This document shows, one piece after another, positions 32,924 to 42,303 of a stretch of DNA of 64,000 nucleotides. The translations under genes were made by a program, and so were the position numbers. Source of the stretch: Streptomyces sp. NBC_01298 (lineage in GTDB: Bacteria; Actinomycetota; Actinomycetes; Streptomycetales; Streptomycetaceae). The notes below the pieces were generated by a model that worked only from the letters and a program-made list of their open reading frames with translations, made no database searches and was not told the DNA's origin. Numbering within the stretch: the stretch's first letter is position 1; each line of letters begins with the position of its first letter. The stretch spans positions 2,604,001 to 2,668,000 of the forward strand of contig NZ_CP108414.1 of the NCBI RefSeq assembly GCF_035978755.1. The letters run 5' to 3'.

Positions 32924-33799
32924 TCAGGCGAAAGCCGTTTCGGTGAGCCAGGCGGGATCGAACTCGCCCTCGGCCACGATCACGGCGGGTCCGGTCATCT
33001 CGATCCGCCCGTCGGGGTGCTCGGTGATGACCAGCGTGCCGCCGGGCAGATCGACGGTGTACGTGGCCGGCGCGCCGGTGACGGCCGGGTCGGCGCCGTC
33101 GCGGCGGATGGCCGCCACGGCGACCGCGCAGGCGCCGGTGCCGCAGGAGCGGGTCTCGCCGGAGCCTCGCTCATGGACGCGCATGGCGACGTGCCGGGGG
33201 CCGCGGTCGACGACGAACTCGACGTTGACACCCGTCGGGTAGGCGGACGCCGGGCTGTACGGGGGCGGGTCCAGCAGGGTCCCGGCGTCGTCCAGACTGT
33301 CAACGAAGGCCACCGCGTGCGGGTTCCCCATGTTGACGTTGCGCGCGGGCCAGGAGCGCTCGCCGACGGAGACGGTGACCTCGCCCGCGGGCAGCTCGGC
33401 GCGGCCCATGGAGACGGTCACGTCGCCGGTCTTGTCGAGGTGCACCCGCTTGACCCCGCCGCGCGTGGCGACGGCCAGGTCGCCCGGCTCCACGTGTCCG
33501 GCGTGCTGGAGGTAGCGGGCGAAGACGCGGACGCCGTTGCCGCACATCTCGGCGATGGAGCCGTCGCTGTTGCGGTAGTCCATGAACCACTCGGCCTCGT
33601 CGGCCAGGTGCGCGGCCTCGGGGTGCGCGGCGGAGCGCACGACGTGCAGCACGCCGTCCGCGCCGATCCCGGCGCGCCGGTCGCACAGCCGCGCCACGGC
33701 GGAGGCCGGCAGCTCGATGGCGTTGTCCGGGTCCGGGACGATCACGAAGTCGTTCTCGGTGCCGTGGCCCTTGAGGAAGGAGAGGCTGGTCTGCGTCAC
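32924..33799 (-). CDS. dapF: diaminopimelate epimerase
   Basis: 291 residues from a GTG at 33799; upstream codons in frame are not DapF-like. It converts LL- to meso-diaminopimelate for lysine and cell-wall synthesis (Streptomyces walls use the LL form, so here the meso product mainly feeds lysine). Both catalytic Cys are present, in MCGNGVR and RSCGTGAC, with the GTENDFV start motif. The gene is upstream of rshA with a 140-base gap. Confidence 0.96.
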   Translation of the reverse strand: MTQTSLSFLKGHGTENDFVIVPDPDNAIELPASAVARLCDRRAGIGADGVLHVVRSAAHPEAAHLADEAEWFMDYRNSDGSIAEMCGNGVRVFARYLQHAGHVEPGDLAVATRGGVKRVHLDKTGDVTVSMGRAELPAGEVTVSVGERSWPARNVNMGNPHAVAFVDSLDDAGTLLDPPPYSPASAYPTGVNVEFVVDRGPRHVAMRVHERGSGETRSCGTGACAVAVAAIRRDGADPAVTGAPATYTVDLPGGTLVITEHPDGRIEMTGPAVIVAEGEFDPAWLTETAFA

Positions 33800-33845
33800 C
33801 CGCCCATGGTACCGAGGCCGTGCCCCGTACGGCCGGGCCGCCCCG

Positions 33846-34421
33846 CTAGCGGAGCCGGGCCACCCGGTACACCGCGAGCGCCACGACACCCAGCGCGACC
33901 AGCGCGTACAGCAGGGCGAGGCGCCAGTCGGGGCGCTGCCCCGAGCCGCGGGCCGGGAGTCCCGGCAGGGCGTAGCCCACGCGGCGCGCGGCCATCAGAC
34001 CCCAGCCGCCCGCGCAGCAGCTGATGAGGAATCCGAGCATCGCGACGACCGCTCCGCCGTCGCCGAACTCGAAGGCGAGCGGGAAGGCGAACATCAGGGA
34101 GCCGGCCGCGGCCAGCATGACGATGGGGGCGATCTGCCAGAGCCTCAGCCTGCGCTGCGGGCGCAGTTCCACCTCGAAGGCGGGGGCCGCGGCGGCCTCC
34201 GCCTCGGCGGAGTCGGGCGCGTCCGGGCCGTCGGGGGTCAGCCGCGCGGGATCCGCGGGCAGCCCCAGTCCGAGGCCGCCGTCGGCGGGCAGGGCAAGGG
34301 CGTCCACGTCCGCCGGAGCTCCACCGAGCGGGCCGTCGCCATCGGCGAGGGCGCTGTGAAGCGTCGGGTCCGCTTCCGGCCGGGTGTCGTCCCGACCGGT
34401 GTCACGAGGGCCGGCCTCCAT
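33846..34421 (-). CDS. hypothetical membrane protein
   Basis: 191 residues from the ATG at 34421 after GGGAGGG. The first 90 residues are acidic, Pro/Ala-rich and likely disordered in the cytoplasm. Three hydrophobic helices follow (IAPIVMLAAAGSLMFAFPLAF, VVAMLGFLISCCAGGWGLMA, LALLYALVALGVVALAVY). It is located between miaA and dapF on the same strand, a conserved Streptomyces neighbourhood as I recall. No functional motif is visible. Confidence 0.75.
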   Translation of the reverse strand: MEAGPRDTGRDDTRPEADPTLHSALADGDGPLGGAPADVDALALPADGGLGLGLPADPARLTPDGPDAPDSAEAEAAAAPAFEVELRPQRRLRLWQIAPIVMLAAAGSLMFAFPLAFEFGDGGAVVAMLGFLISCCAGGWGLMAARRVGYALPGLPARGSGQRPDWRLALLYALVALGVVALAVYRVARLR

Positions 34422-34554
34422 CGCCACGCGCCCTCCCCACGTTGGACTCCGTACGCTGCCGTACACCGCCGGTGACGGCACCGGCGGAAGTTTGATGATG
34501 GCACGCCGTCAGGCCCCGGACGGGCGTGCGGGGCGTCCCGATGCCATCACGTGA

Positions 34555-35493
34555 TCAGGCTGTGACCGCTCGTTCGACCAACGACTGCGCGAGTCCGGCC
34601 AGTTCTCCCCGGTCCTCGGCGGCCCCGCTGAGCCAGTGCACCCTCGGGTCCCGGCGGAACCACGAGTCCTGACGGCGGGCGAACCGCTTGGTGGCGCGAA
34701 CCGTTTCGGCGCGGGCCTCCTCCTCCGTGCACTCCCCCGCGAGGGCGGCCAGCACCTGCTGGTAGCCGAGCGCCCTGGAGGCGGTGATTCCGCCCCGCAG
34801 GCCCGCGGCCTCCAGCGTGCGGACCTCGTCCACCAGCCCGTCCTCCCACATCCGCTCCACGCGCAGCGCGATCCGCTCGTCGAGTTCGGGCCGGGCCACG
34901 TCCACGCCGATCTGGACCGTGTCGTAGACGGACTCGTGGCCGGGCAGGTTGGCGGTGAACGGCCGCCCGGTGATCTCGATGACCTCCAGCGCGCGCACGA
35001 TGCGGCGGCCGTTGCTGGGCAGGATGGCCTGCGCGGCGGCCGGGTCGGCGGCGGCGAGGCGGGCGTGCAGGGCGCCGGGGCCGCGCAGGGTGACCTCGGC
35101 CTCCAGCCGGGCCCGGACCTCGGGGTCGGTGCCGGGGAACTCCATGGCGTCGAGCGCGCCGCGCACGTAGAGGCCGGACCCGCCGACGAGGACCGGCGTA
35201 CGGCCCTGGGCGAGCAGCTTGTCGATCTCGGCGCGGGCGAGCCGCTGGTACTCCGCGACGCTCGCCGTCTCGGTGACGTCCCAGATGTCGAGGAGGTGGT
35301 GGGGGACCCCGCCGCGCTCCTCGGTCGTCAGTTTGGCGGTACCGATGTCCATCCCCCGGTACAGCTGCATCGAGTCGGCGTTGACGACTTCGCCGCCGAA
35401 ATGACGGGCCAGGGCTACGCCCAGATCGGACTTTCCGGCCGCGGTGGGTCCTACGACGGCGATGACCCGCGGGGCGGGGGCTGCTTTCCTCAC
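34555..35493 (-). CDS. miaA: tRNA dimethylallyltransferase
   Basis: 312 residues from a GTG at 35493, matching the usual Streptomyces start VRxAAPAPR; a TTG at 35520 is the alternative, and neither has a strong ribosome site. The enzyme puts an isopentenyl group on A37 of tRNAs reading U-initial codons. Visible: P-loop GPTAAGKS, NADSMQLYRG, GGSGLY and the Arg-rich RRQDSWFRRD. MiaB, which modifies the same base further, is encoded about 2 kb away on the same strand. Confidence 0.96.
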   Translation of the reverse strand: MRKAAPAPRVIAVVGPTAAGKSDLGVALARHFGGEVVNADSMQLYRGMDIGTAKLTTEERGGVPHHLLDIWDVTETASVAEYQRLARAEIDKLLAQGRTPVLVGGSGLYVRGALDAMEFPGTDPEVRARLEAEVTLRGPGALHARLAAADPAAAQAILPSNGRRIVRALEVIEITGRPFTANLPGHESVYDTVQIGVDVARPELDERIALRVERMWEDGLVDEVRTLEAAGLRGGITASRALGYQQVLAALAGECTEEEARAETVRATKRFARRQDSWFRRDPRVHWLSGAAEDRGELAGLAQSLVERAVTA

Positions 35494-35667
35494 CGCACCA
35501 GTCTCGCAGCCCTCCGTCAAGGCATCGCCATGTACCCGATCGAGCTACGTGACGGGACCTGGGCGGGGTCGTTGCCCTGACGGGGTTCCGGCCGGGCGTA
35601 CGCCTGCCGTGCGGCGGCCCGTCCACGGCGGAACTTCACTCACACGAGTAACGTTATAGGAGTAGAC

Positions 35668-35886
35668 ATGGGCATTTTGGACCGGCTTCTCGGCCGCAAG
35701 ACCCCGGCGACGACCGAAGAGGCCGTTTCCGCGGATCTGACGGCGGAGTCCGCGACGGCCGACGAGGCCGGGACCGAGCAGGCTGTGGCGGAGGAGAGCG
35801 CGGCGGCCGAGGCCGTCGAGATCCCGAAGCAGCAGACGGCGGAGGTCAGCGCGGACAGCGAGGCCGCAGAGGGTGCCCGTACGTAG
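35668..35886 (+). CDS. small acidic hypothetical protein
   Basis: 72 residues. A TAGGAG site lies 6 bases before the ATG. The first 11 residues (MGILDRLLGRK) form a short amphipathic basic helix; the rest is rich in Ala, Glu and Thr with no predicted fold. The opening resembles that of the next protein (MGLLDNLKAK). The next gene starts 22 bases after its stop, so they form a two-gene unit divergent from miaA. Function is unknown. Confidence 0.7.
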   Translation: MGILDRLLGRKTPATTEEAVSADLTAESATADEAGTEQAVAEESAAAEAVEIPKQQTAEVSADSEAAEGART

Positions 35887-35908
35887 CCTCGCTATTGGAA
35901 GGTGACCC

Positions 35909-36154
35909 ATGGGCCTGCTGGACAATCTGAAGGCCAAGCTCGCGCCCGCCAAGGACAAGGTCGGTGACCTCGCTGCACAGCACGAGGGCAAGATCACCCA
36001 GAATCTGGAGAAGGTGGCCAAGGCCGTCGACTCCAAGACCAAGGGCAAGTACAGCGGCCAGATCTCTAGCGGCGCGGACAAGGCGAAGGACGCCCTGGGC
36101 AAGATCGCGCACAAGGACGCTCCCGGCGGGCCGACGCCGCCGGCCGCTCCCTGA
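35909..36154 (+). CDS. MT0933/Rv0909-like antitoxin family protein
   Basis: 81 residues, Lys/Ala-rich and helical. The pattern MGLLDNLKAKLAPAKDKVG, then KITQNLEKVAKAVD and TKGKYSGQI, matches the Rv0909-type putative antitoxin family. In M. tuberculosis the partner toxin is a START-like protein encoded next to it; nothing of that kind is adjacent here, so the antitoxin role is doubtful and the protein may have another job. A 17-base hairpin ends the transcript. Confidence 0.7.
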   Translation: MGLLDNLKAKLAPAKDKVGDLAAQHEGKITQNLEKVAKAVDSKTKGKYSGQISSGADKAKDALGKIAHKDAPGGPTPPAAP

Positions 36155-36190
36155 CGCGGTCCCGGAATCCTCCGGACTCCCCGGCATCAC

Positions 36191-36228
36191 GGAAGGGGCC
36201 CGGCACCACTTGGTGCCGGGCCCCTTCC
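36191..36228 (+). terminator. strong terminator after the small two-gene unit
   Basis: A perfect 17-base stem (36191-36207 with 36212-36228) and ACTT loop. It is the longest simple terminator in the window and lies between convergent genes. Confidence 0.92.
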
Positions 36229-36254
36229 GCGTTCCGTGCCGCCGTCCCTACGGC

Positions 36255-36962
36255 CTACGACCAGGCGGCGACGAAGTAACCGACCCCGTACGGGGCGTCC
36301 TCGTACAGCAGCCGTCCTTCGAGTCCGGCGCCCTCGGCCGCGCCCGCGAGGACCTGCCAGGGGGCCCGGCCGGCGGCCTGCAGCTCGGCGGCGAGTCCCG
36401 CGTCGAGGGCGGCGAGGGCGGGCAGGTCGGCGGCGCCGAGCGCGCGGGCGGCCTCCGCGTCGAAGCCGGCGGCGCGTTCGTCGAGGTAGCCGGGGGCCTT
36501 GAGGGTTCGCCGCGCGCTGCCGTCGCCCATGACGAGCAGGGCGACCCGGTCCTCGCGTACGGCGAGCTCCCGGCCGGCCTCCAGGCACTGCTCGGTGTCC
36601 AGCGGCCCGGCGACCCCGAACCCCTCCAGGGGCGCTGCGCCCCAGCCCGCCCGGCCGAGCAGCCAGGCGCCCACCGCGAGCGGGGTGGGCAGCAGCCGCG
36701 GCCCCTCCTCGCCCTCGCCCAGCCGTACGTCGGCCGCGACCCCGAATCCCCGGAAGGTGCCGCGGGCGCCCTGGGGGTAGGCGCCGTGGTGATCGGGATC
36801 GCAGGCTCCGACCACGACGAGCAGATCGGGCCGGGAGGCGGCGAGCACGGACAGCGCGTCGGAACAGGCGGTCCGGGCGTCGGCGAGTTCGGCGGCGGCG
36901 CCCGTGGCGAGCTCCGGCAGGAGCATCGGCGGGGCGGGGCAGACGGCGGCGGCTACGAGCAT
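36255..36962 (-). CDS. class III extradiol dioxygenase subunit B-like protein
   Basis: 235 residues from the ATG at 36962. The sequence resembles the LigB-like fold: an opening AAAVCPAPPMLLPEL, VVVGACDPDHHGAY and LLVMGDGSARR correspond to segments that carry the iron ligands in true dioxygenases. The stand-alone actinomycete members have no proven substrate. The ribosome site is weak. It is the last gene before a large intergenic palindromic element. Confidence 0.75.
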   Translation of the reverse strand: MLVAAAVCPAPPMLLPELATGAAAELADARTACSDALSVLAASRPDLLVVVGACDPDHHGAYPQGARGTFRGFGVAADVRLGEGEEGPRLLPTPLAVGAWLLGRAGWGAAPLEGFGVAGPLDTEQCLEAGRELAVREDRVALLVMGDGSARRTLKAPGYLDERAAGFDAEAARALGAADLPALAALDAGLAAELQAAGRAPWQVLAGAAEGAGLEGRLLYEDAPYGVGYFVAAWS

Positions 36963-36983
36963 GATCCGCAGCGTAGCCGCCCC

Positions 36984-37013
36984 GCTCCTTCTTGACGCGC
37001 TCCTTCTTGACGC
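36984..37013. repeat. 15-bp direct duplication at the element edge
   Basis: GCTCCTTCTTGACGC occurs twice in a row (36984-36998 and 36999-37013) at the left edge of the large palindromic element. Related CTCCTTCC/CCTTCTC segments appear inverted at its right edge near the miaB stop. Confidence 0.85.
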
Positions 37014-37546
37014 GGAGCTCGCACCGCTGCGCGGGCTTCGCCCCGCCGGGCCGGACTCCGTCCGGCGGTGGCGGGTCGGGGTTGCCGCCACCGCCGTCCC
37101 GGCGTGGGGCCGGTGGGCGGGTGCGGCTGGGTTGGCCCTGCGGGGCGGGGGTCCCCTACCCGCCCTTCCACCGTTCCCCGGGGGCCGGCCCCCGGACCCC
37201 CGCTCCTCAAGCGCCGGAGGGGCTGGATGTGCCCGGTGCGGGCTGGATGGCGCGGAGCGCCATCCAGCCTCGCCTGCGTTGGAGGCGCGGGGTCTGGCAC
37301 GGAGCCCCAGGAGGGGTCCGGGCGCAGCCCGGGGAACGGGCGAAGGGCGGGTACGGGGACTCCGCCCCGCAGGGCCGAACCACCCGCACCCGCCCACCGG
37401 GCCCCACGCCGGAACGGCGGTGGCGGCAACCCCGACCGGCCGCCGCCGGACGGAGTCCGGCGCAGCGGCGCGAAGCCGGTAAGGCCCGCCAGGGCCGCAC
37501 CGCGCGAGCGACGCGTTGAGAAGGAGGACGCGTTAGGAAGGAGAAG
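36984..37546. repeat. large intergenic palindromic element, copy 1
   Basis: The left part (to about 37240) recurs as an inverted, diverged copy in the right part (about 37270-37546). Matching pieces include CGGACTCCGTCCGGCGG, GGGTTGCCGCCACCGCCGT, GGCGTGGGGCC, GGTGGGCGGGTGCGG and CCCTGCGGGGCGG. The centre is a perfect 13-base stem with a 3-base loop (37241-37253 with 37257-37269). No ORF here looks like a real gene. Related sequence occurs at 53430-54060. The right arm covers the last codons and stop of miaB. Confidence 0.85.
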
Positions 37547-39050
37547 GTGCGGCGCAGCCCGAGGTCGTGGCCGGGAGGGGGGTCGGGACGCCCAGGGTCG
37601 GGATGCCGAGCAGGACGCCCTTCGGCTGCGCCGGAGCCGCGTTGCGCTTCTCCCACGCGTCGCCAGCGCGGGTGCGGCGTACCGCCCCCGTCGGGCCCTC
37701 CGCCAGGAGGTGGTGGGGGGCCGCGTAGGTGATCTCGACGGTCACCACGTCGCCCGGGCGGACCTCGTCCTCGGGCTTCGTGAAGTGGACCAGGCGGTTG
37801 TCCGGGGCCCGCCCGGACAGCCGGTGGGTGGCGCCGTCCTTGCGGCCCTCGCCCTCCGCGACCATGACCTCCAGGGTCCGGCCGACCTGCTTCTTGTTCT
37901 CGTCCCAGGAGATCTCCTCCTGGAGGGCGACCAGGCGCATGTACCGCTCCTGGACGACCTCCTTGGGGATCTGCCCCTCCATGTCGGCGGCCGGGGTCCC
38001 GGGGCGCTTGGAGTACTGGAAGGTGAAGGCGTTCGCGAAGCGCGCCTCGCGGACCGCGTGCATGGTCTGCTGGAAGTCCTCCTCCGTCTCACCGGGGAAG
38101 CCCACGATGATGTCGGTGGAGATCGCCGCGTGCGGGATCGAGGCGCGGACCTTCTCGATGATGCCGAGGAAGCGGTCCTGGCGGTACGAGCGGCGCATGG
38201 CGCGCAGGATCGTGTCCGATCCCGACTGCATCGGCATGTGCAGCTGCGGCATGACGTTGGGGGTCTCGGCCATGGCCGCGATCACGTCGTCGGTGAAGTC
38301 GCGCGGGTGCGGGGAGGTGAAGCGGACCCGCTCCAGGCCCTCGATGGCCCCGCAGGCGCGCAGCAGCTTGGAGAAGGCCTCGCGGTCGCCCAGGTCGGAG
38401 CCGTAGGCGTTGACGTTCTGGCCGAGCAGGGTGATCTCGGAGACGCCCTCGGCGACCAGTGCCTCGACCTCGGCGAGGATGTCGCCGGGGCGGCGGTCCT
38501 CCTCCTTGCCGCGCAGCGCCGGGACGATGCAGAAGGTGCAGGTGTTGTTGCAGCCGACGGAGATCGAGACCCAGGCGGCGTACGCGGACTCGCGCCGGGT
38601 CGGGAGCGTGGAGGGGAAGGCCTCCAGCGATTCGGCGATCTCGATCTGCGCCTCTTCCTGGATGCGCGCGCGCTCCAGGAGAACGGGCAGCTTGCCGATG
38701 TTGTGCGTGCCGAAGACCACGTCGACCCAGGGGGCGCGGTCCACGATGGTGTCGCGGTCCTTCTGCGCGAGGCAGCCGCCCACGGCGATCTGCATGCCGG
38801 GGCGCTTCGTCTTCATCGGCGCGAGCCGGCCGAGGTTGCCGTAGAGCTTGTTGTCGGCGTTCTCGCGGACCGCACAGGTGTTGAACACGACGACGTCGGC
38901 GTCGCCGTCTGAGCCCTGGGGCGCGCGGACGTACCCGGCGTCCTCCAGCAGGCCGGACAGCCGCTCGGAGTCGTGCACGTTCATCTGACAGCCGTACGTC
39001 CGGACCTCGTACGTTTTCACAACAGTCGCCTCGCCGCTCTCGGTACTCAC
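37533..39050 (-). CDS. miaB: tRNA-2-methylthio-N6-dimethylallyladenosine synthase
   Basis: 505 residues from a GTG at 39050; upstream in-frame codons are not conserved-looking. MiaB is a radical-SAM methylthiotransferase that adds the 2-methylthio group to i6A37 of tRNA. The N-terminal iron-sulfur Cys are in [15 protein letters not shown] and VGGCLAQ, and the radical-SAM CxxxCxxC is in GCNNTCTFC; a TRAM domain follows near 375-440. The last 35 residues (Pro/Ala-rich, ending near CAAPSPS) are poorly conserved and the stop codon lies inside the palindromic element. Confidence 0.96.
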   Translation of the reverse strand: MSTESGEATVVKTYEVRTYGCQMNVHDSERLSGLLEDAGYVRAPQGSDGDADVVVFNTCAVRENADNKLYGNLGRLAPMKTKRPGMQIAVGGCLAQKDRDTIVDRAPWVDVVFGTHNIGKLPVLLERARIQEEAQIEIAESLEAFPSTLPTRRESAYAAWVSISVGCNNTCTFCIVPALRGKEEDRRPGDILAEVEALVAEGVSEITLLGQNVNAYGSDLGDREAFSKLLRACGAIEGLERVRFTSPHPRDFTDDVIAAMAETPNVMPQLHMPMQSGSDTILRAMRRSYRQDRFLGIIEKVRASIPHAAISTDIIVGFPGETEEDFQQTMHAVREARFANAFTFQYSKRPGTPAADMEGQIPKEVVQERYMRLVALQEEISWDENKKQVGRTLEVMVAEGEGRKDGATHRLSGRAPDNRLVHFTKPEDEVRPGDVVTVEITYAAPHHLLAEGPTGAVRRTRAGDAWEKRNAAPAQPKGVLLGIPTLGVPTPLPATTSGCAAPSPS

Positions 39051-39171
39051 CCAGCAAGGGTACGGGTCGGGCGTGGCGGCCCGGGCCGGGCGTGGGCCGG
39101 AGCGGGCCGGTGAGGCCCGGCGGGGCGGGCGGGCCGTGACAGGACGGCGGGTCGGTGGCAGGATCGCGGCC

Positions 39172-40167
39172 ATGCCTCTCGTACCGCCCCGGATCAGCAG
39201 GCGCCGTGCCCTGCGGGCCCTGGTGGCCGTCCTGGCGGTGCTCTGCGCCCTCGTCTGGTGGCTGAGGCCCTTCGGCCGGCCGGAGCTCACGGGTGAGATC
39301 ACCTTCAGCACCGGCGTCCAGCAGGGGGTCTACCACCGCTACGGCCTGCTGCTGGAGCAGGCGCTCGCCAAGGACGTGCCCGGGGTTCGGGTCCGGCTGA
39401 ACACGAGCGAGGGTTCGCAGCAGAACCTGCAGCGGGTGGCCGCGGGCGAGGCCGACTTCACCGTGGCGACGGCCGACGCGGTGGCCAAGTACCAGGTCGA
39501 CCGGAAGCCCGGAGCGGACAGGCTGCGCGGGCTGGCCCGCCTCTACGACGACTACGTCCAGCTCGTGGTCCCCGCCGGCTCGCCCGTCCAGTCCACCCGG
39601 GACCTGCGGGGCAAGCGGGTCGCCGTCGGCCAGGAGGGCTCGGGCGTGCGGCTGATCTCCGAGCGGATGTTCAGGGCCGCGGGGCTGGACCCCGCCCGCG
39701 ACGTCACCCCGGTGGCCATCGGCATCGACACCGTGCCCGCGGAACTGGAGGCCGGCCGGATCGACGCCTTCTTCTGGTCCGGCGGGCTGCCCACCACCGC
39801 CGTCCGGGAACTCTCGGAGCGGTTCGAGATCCGGCTCGTGCAGCTCGGCGACCTGGTGGAGGCGCTCCAGGCCAGCGGCAGCCCCGCGCGGTACTACCGG
39901 GCGGCGGTGATGCCGCAGGACGCCTACGACCATGTCCGCAGCAACTCGGCGGTGTCCACCGTCGCGGTGCCGAACCTGCTGGTGACGCGGGACGACGCGG
40001 GCGCCGAGCTGACGGAACAGTTCACGCGCACGGTGATCGACAGCCGCGACCCCATCGGCAAGCAGGTGCACGCGGCCCAGCTCGTGGACCTGCGGACGGC
40101 CATCTACACGGATCCCCTGCAACTGCACGAGGGCGCGGCCCGCTACTACCGCTCCGTCAAGCCCTGA
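39172..40167 (+). CDS. TAXI-family TRAP solute-binding protein, membrane-anchored
   Basis: 331 residues from the ATG at 39172; a GTG at 39136 is also possible. After [22 protein letters not shown] (one membrane helix, no lipobox or clear cleavage site) comes a TAXI-type binding domain ([50 protein letters not shown]). TAXI proteins deliver organic acids such as glutamate-like substrates to TRAP transporters. No TRAP membrane component is encoded nearby, so it may act as a stand-alone sensor or serve a distant transporter. Confidence 0.85.
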   Translation: MPLVPPRISRRRALRALVAVLAVLCALVWWLRPFGRPELTGEITFSTGVQQGVYHRYGLLLEQALAKDVPGVRVRLNTSEGSQQNLQRVAAGEADFTVATADAVAKYQVDRKPGADRLRGLARLYDDYVQLVVPAGSPVQSTRDLRGKRVAVGQEGSGVRLISERMFRAAGLDPARDVTPVAIGIDTVPAELEAGRIDAFFWSGGLPTTAVRELSERFEIRLVQLGDLVEALQASGSPARYYRAAVMPQDAYDHVRSNSAVSTVAVPNLLVTRDDAGAELTEQFTRTVIDSRDPIGKQVHAAQLVDLRTAIYTDPLQLHEGAARYYRSVKP

Positions 40168-40177
40168 GGCCTGCCGC

Positions 40178-41173
40178 TCACTGCCGCAGCAGCATCGACG
40201 CCGCGGCGGCGGCCCCGATCAGGCCCGCGTGGGTGCCCAGCGTCGCCGGGACGACCTGGAGGTCCCTGACGAAGGACAGGGTCGCGTACGAGGCCAGGTG
40301 CGCGCGGACCGGCCCGAAGAGGGTGTCCCCGCAGGCGGCGACGCCGCCTCCGATGACGGCGATGTCGGTCTCGACGAGGGTGGCGGTGGCCGCGATGGCG
40401 GCGGCCAGCGCCCGGCCGGCGCGGTCGAAGGCGGCGAGGGCGACGGGATCGCCCGCGGCAGCGGCGGCGGCCACCCCGGCCGCGGTGGCGTCCCCGGCCG
40501 GGACCCATCCCTGGGCCAGGGCCCAGGCCGCGATGGCGGTGCCGGAGGCGAGGGACTCCACGCAGCCGCGGCCTCCGCAGGCGCAGGGCTCCCCGTCGTA
40601 GGCGACGCTGATGTGGCCGATGTGACCCGCGTTCCCGGTGGGGCCCGTGTGGAGCTGGTTGTTCAGGACGAGGCCGCCGCCGACGCCGGTGGAGACCACC
40701 ATGCAGAGGGCGTTGGCGTGCCCGCGGGCGGCGCCCAGCCAGTGCTCGGCGGCGGTCATCGCCACCCCGTCGCCGGCCAGCACCGTCGGGATCCCGGCCC
40801 CGTGCCGCGCGAGCTCGGCCTCCACCCGGGCCTGGACGGGGAAGCCCCGCCAGGCGCCGATGTTGACCGGGCTGACCGTGCCGAGCGCGGTGTCCACCGG
40901 GCCCGCGCTGCCGATCCCGCACCGGACGGCCGAGGACCACAGCGGGGACTTCGCCAGCTCCGCGACGACCTCCGCGACGGCGGCGAACACGGTGTCCCCG
41001 TCGGCGCCGCGCGGGGTGGGCCGGCGGGTGGTGGCCGTCATCGAGCCGTCGGAGTCCACCAGTGCTCCGGCGATCTTCGTACCGCCGATGTCGATCGCGA
41101 CCGTCGGCCCGGAGTCGGCCGGCGCACCGGCTCGGGGGGCAGGGAATGCGGAGGTGGGGGTGGGAGTGGTCAC
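40178..41173 (-). CDS. ROK family sugar kinase (glucokinase-like)
   Basis: 331 residues from a GTG at 41173 with TGGAG nearby. The ATP loop AIDIGGTKIAG, the sugar-binding GHIGHISV and the zinc motif CACGGRGCVES mark it as a ROK kinase without an N-terminal DNA-binding domain, so an enzyme rather than a repressor. Likely substrates are glucose, mannose or N-acetyl sugars. It follows a LacI-type gene and a truncated alpha-mannosidase gene, so it probably belonged to a glycan-use cluster. Confidence 0.9.
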   Translation of the reverse strand: MTTPTPTSAFPAPRAGAPADSGPTVAIDIGGTKIAGALVDSDGSMTATTRRPTPRGADGDTVFAAVAEVVAELAKSPLWSSAVRCGIGSAGPVDTALGTVSPVNIGAWRGFPVQARVEAELARHGAGIPTVLAGDGVAMTAAEHWLGAARGHANALCMVVSTGVGGGLVLNNQLHTGPTGNAGHIGHISVAYDGEPCACGGRGCVESLASGTAIAAWALAQGWVPAGDATAAGVAAAAAAGDPVALAAFDRAGRALAAAIAATATLVETDIAVIGGGVAACGDTLFGPVRAHLASYATLSFVRDLQVVPATLGTHAGLIGAAAAASMLLRQ

Positions 41174-41199
41174 GGTGGCGCTCCAGGAAGGGGTCGGTT

Positions 41200-42303
41200 T
41201 CAGTATGCGGCCGGCGGCGGCGCCGTACTCTCGCGGGGCTCCAGCCTGGGCAGCTCGCTCTCTCGGGACCTCGGCGGGCCCCCCGCGAGGAGGGCGAGGA
41301 GCTCCTCGGCGGCGAGCCGGCCGAAGCCGGCGGTGTCGCGGACCAGGGCGGTGAGCCGGGGACGGGTGACCCGGCAGAGCGCCGAGTCGTCCCAGGCCAC
41401 GACGGAGGGCCCGCCCGGGACCGGAATGCCCAGCTCGGAGGCGACGGCCACGCCGGCCACCGCCATCACGTCGTTGTCGTAGACGATCGCGGTCGGCGGC
41501 TCCGGCTCGGCGAGGATCCGCCGGGTGGCCTCCGCCCCCTCGGCGTCGGAGTAGTCGGTGGTGACCGAGCGCACCTGACCGGGTCCGAGGCCCAGGCGCC
41601 GGGCCTCCGCGCGCAGCGAGACGATCCGGCGCTCGGTGCGGGCGAGTCCGGGCAGTCCCGCGACGTGCGCGATCCGGCGGTGGCCGAGCCCGTAGAGGTG
41701 GTCGAGCACCTGTGCCATGGCACCGGCGTCGTCGGCCCGGACGGCGGACAGGGCGACGGGGGCGGCGGCAGCCGAGTCGGGGGCCGAGTCCAGGTCGGCG
41801 GCGCCGGGGGCGGCCGAGGCCGGTCCCGTCTCCCCCACCGTGACGGCCGGCAGCGCGAGCTGTTCGAGCAGGGCGGGGCGCGGGTCGTCGGTCCTCGGGT
41901 CCACGACGACGACCCCGTCGACGCGCCGCTCGGCCCACCAGCGGCGGTAGACGGCGCATTCGGCGTCGAGGTCCTCGACCACCTGGAAGAGCAGGGCGAT
42001 CCGGCCGGCGGCCAGCACTTCCTGGATGCCGGAGACCAGCTGGAGGAAGAAGGACTCCACGCCGAGGGTGTGCGCGGGCCGGGCGAGGACCAGGCCGACG
42101 GCGCCGGAGTGTTCCCCGGAGAGGGCGCGCGCGGCGCTGTTGGGCTGCCAGCCGAGCTCCTCGGCGACCCGCCGGACGCGGGCGCGGGTGTCCTGGGAGA
42201 CCCCGGGCCGGTTGTTGAGCGCGAAGGAGACGGCGCTCTCCGACACCCCGGCCTGGCGGACGATGTCCTTGACGGTGGGTCTGCGGGCCATGGCCTGTCT
42301 CAT
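41200..42303 (-). CDS. LacI-family transcriptional regulator
   Basis: 367 residues from the ATG at 42303, whose ATGA overlaps the stop of the upstream mannosidase fragment; an ATG at 42291 is the alternative. The N-terminal HTH is TVKDIVRQAGVSESAVSFALNN, followed by the LacI hinge with NSAARALSG and a periplasmic-binding-like ligand domain. The C-terminus ends PPPAAY. It probably represses the neighbouring glycan genes in the absence of a sugar ligand. With its enzyme targets broken, its remaining role may be control of the ROK kinase. Confidence 0.92.
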   Translation of the reverse strand: MRQAMARRPTVKDIVRQAGVSESAVSFALNNRPGVSQDTRARVRRVAEELGWQPNSAARALSGEHSGAVGLVLARPAHTLGVESFFLQLVSGIQEVLAAGRIALLFQVVEDLDAECAVYRRWWAERRVDGVVVVDPRTDDPRPALLEQLALPAVTVGETGPASAAPGAADLDSAPDSAAAAPVALSAVRADDAGAMAQVLDHLYGLGHRRIAHVAGLPGLARTERRIVSLRAEARRLGLGPGQVRSVTTDYSDAEGAEATRRILAEPEPPTAIVYDNDVMAVAGVAVASELGIPVPGGPSVVAWDDSALCRVTRPRLTALVRDTAGFGRLAAEELLALLAGGPPRSRESELPRLEPRESTAPPPAAY

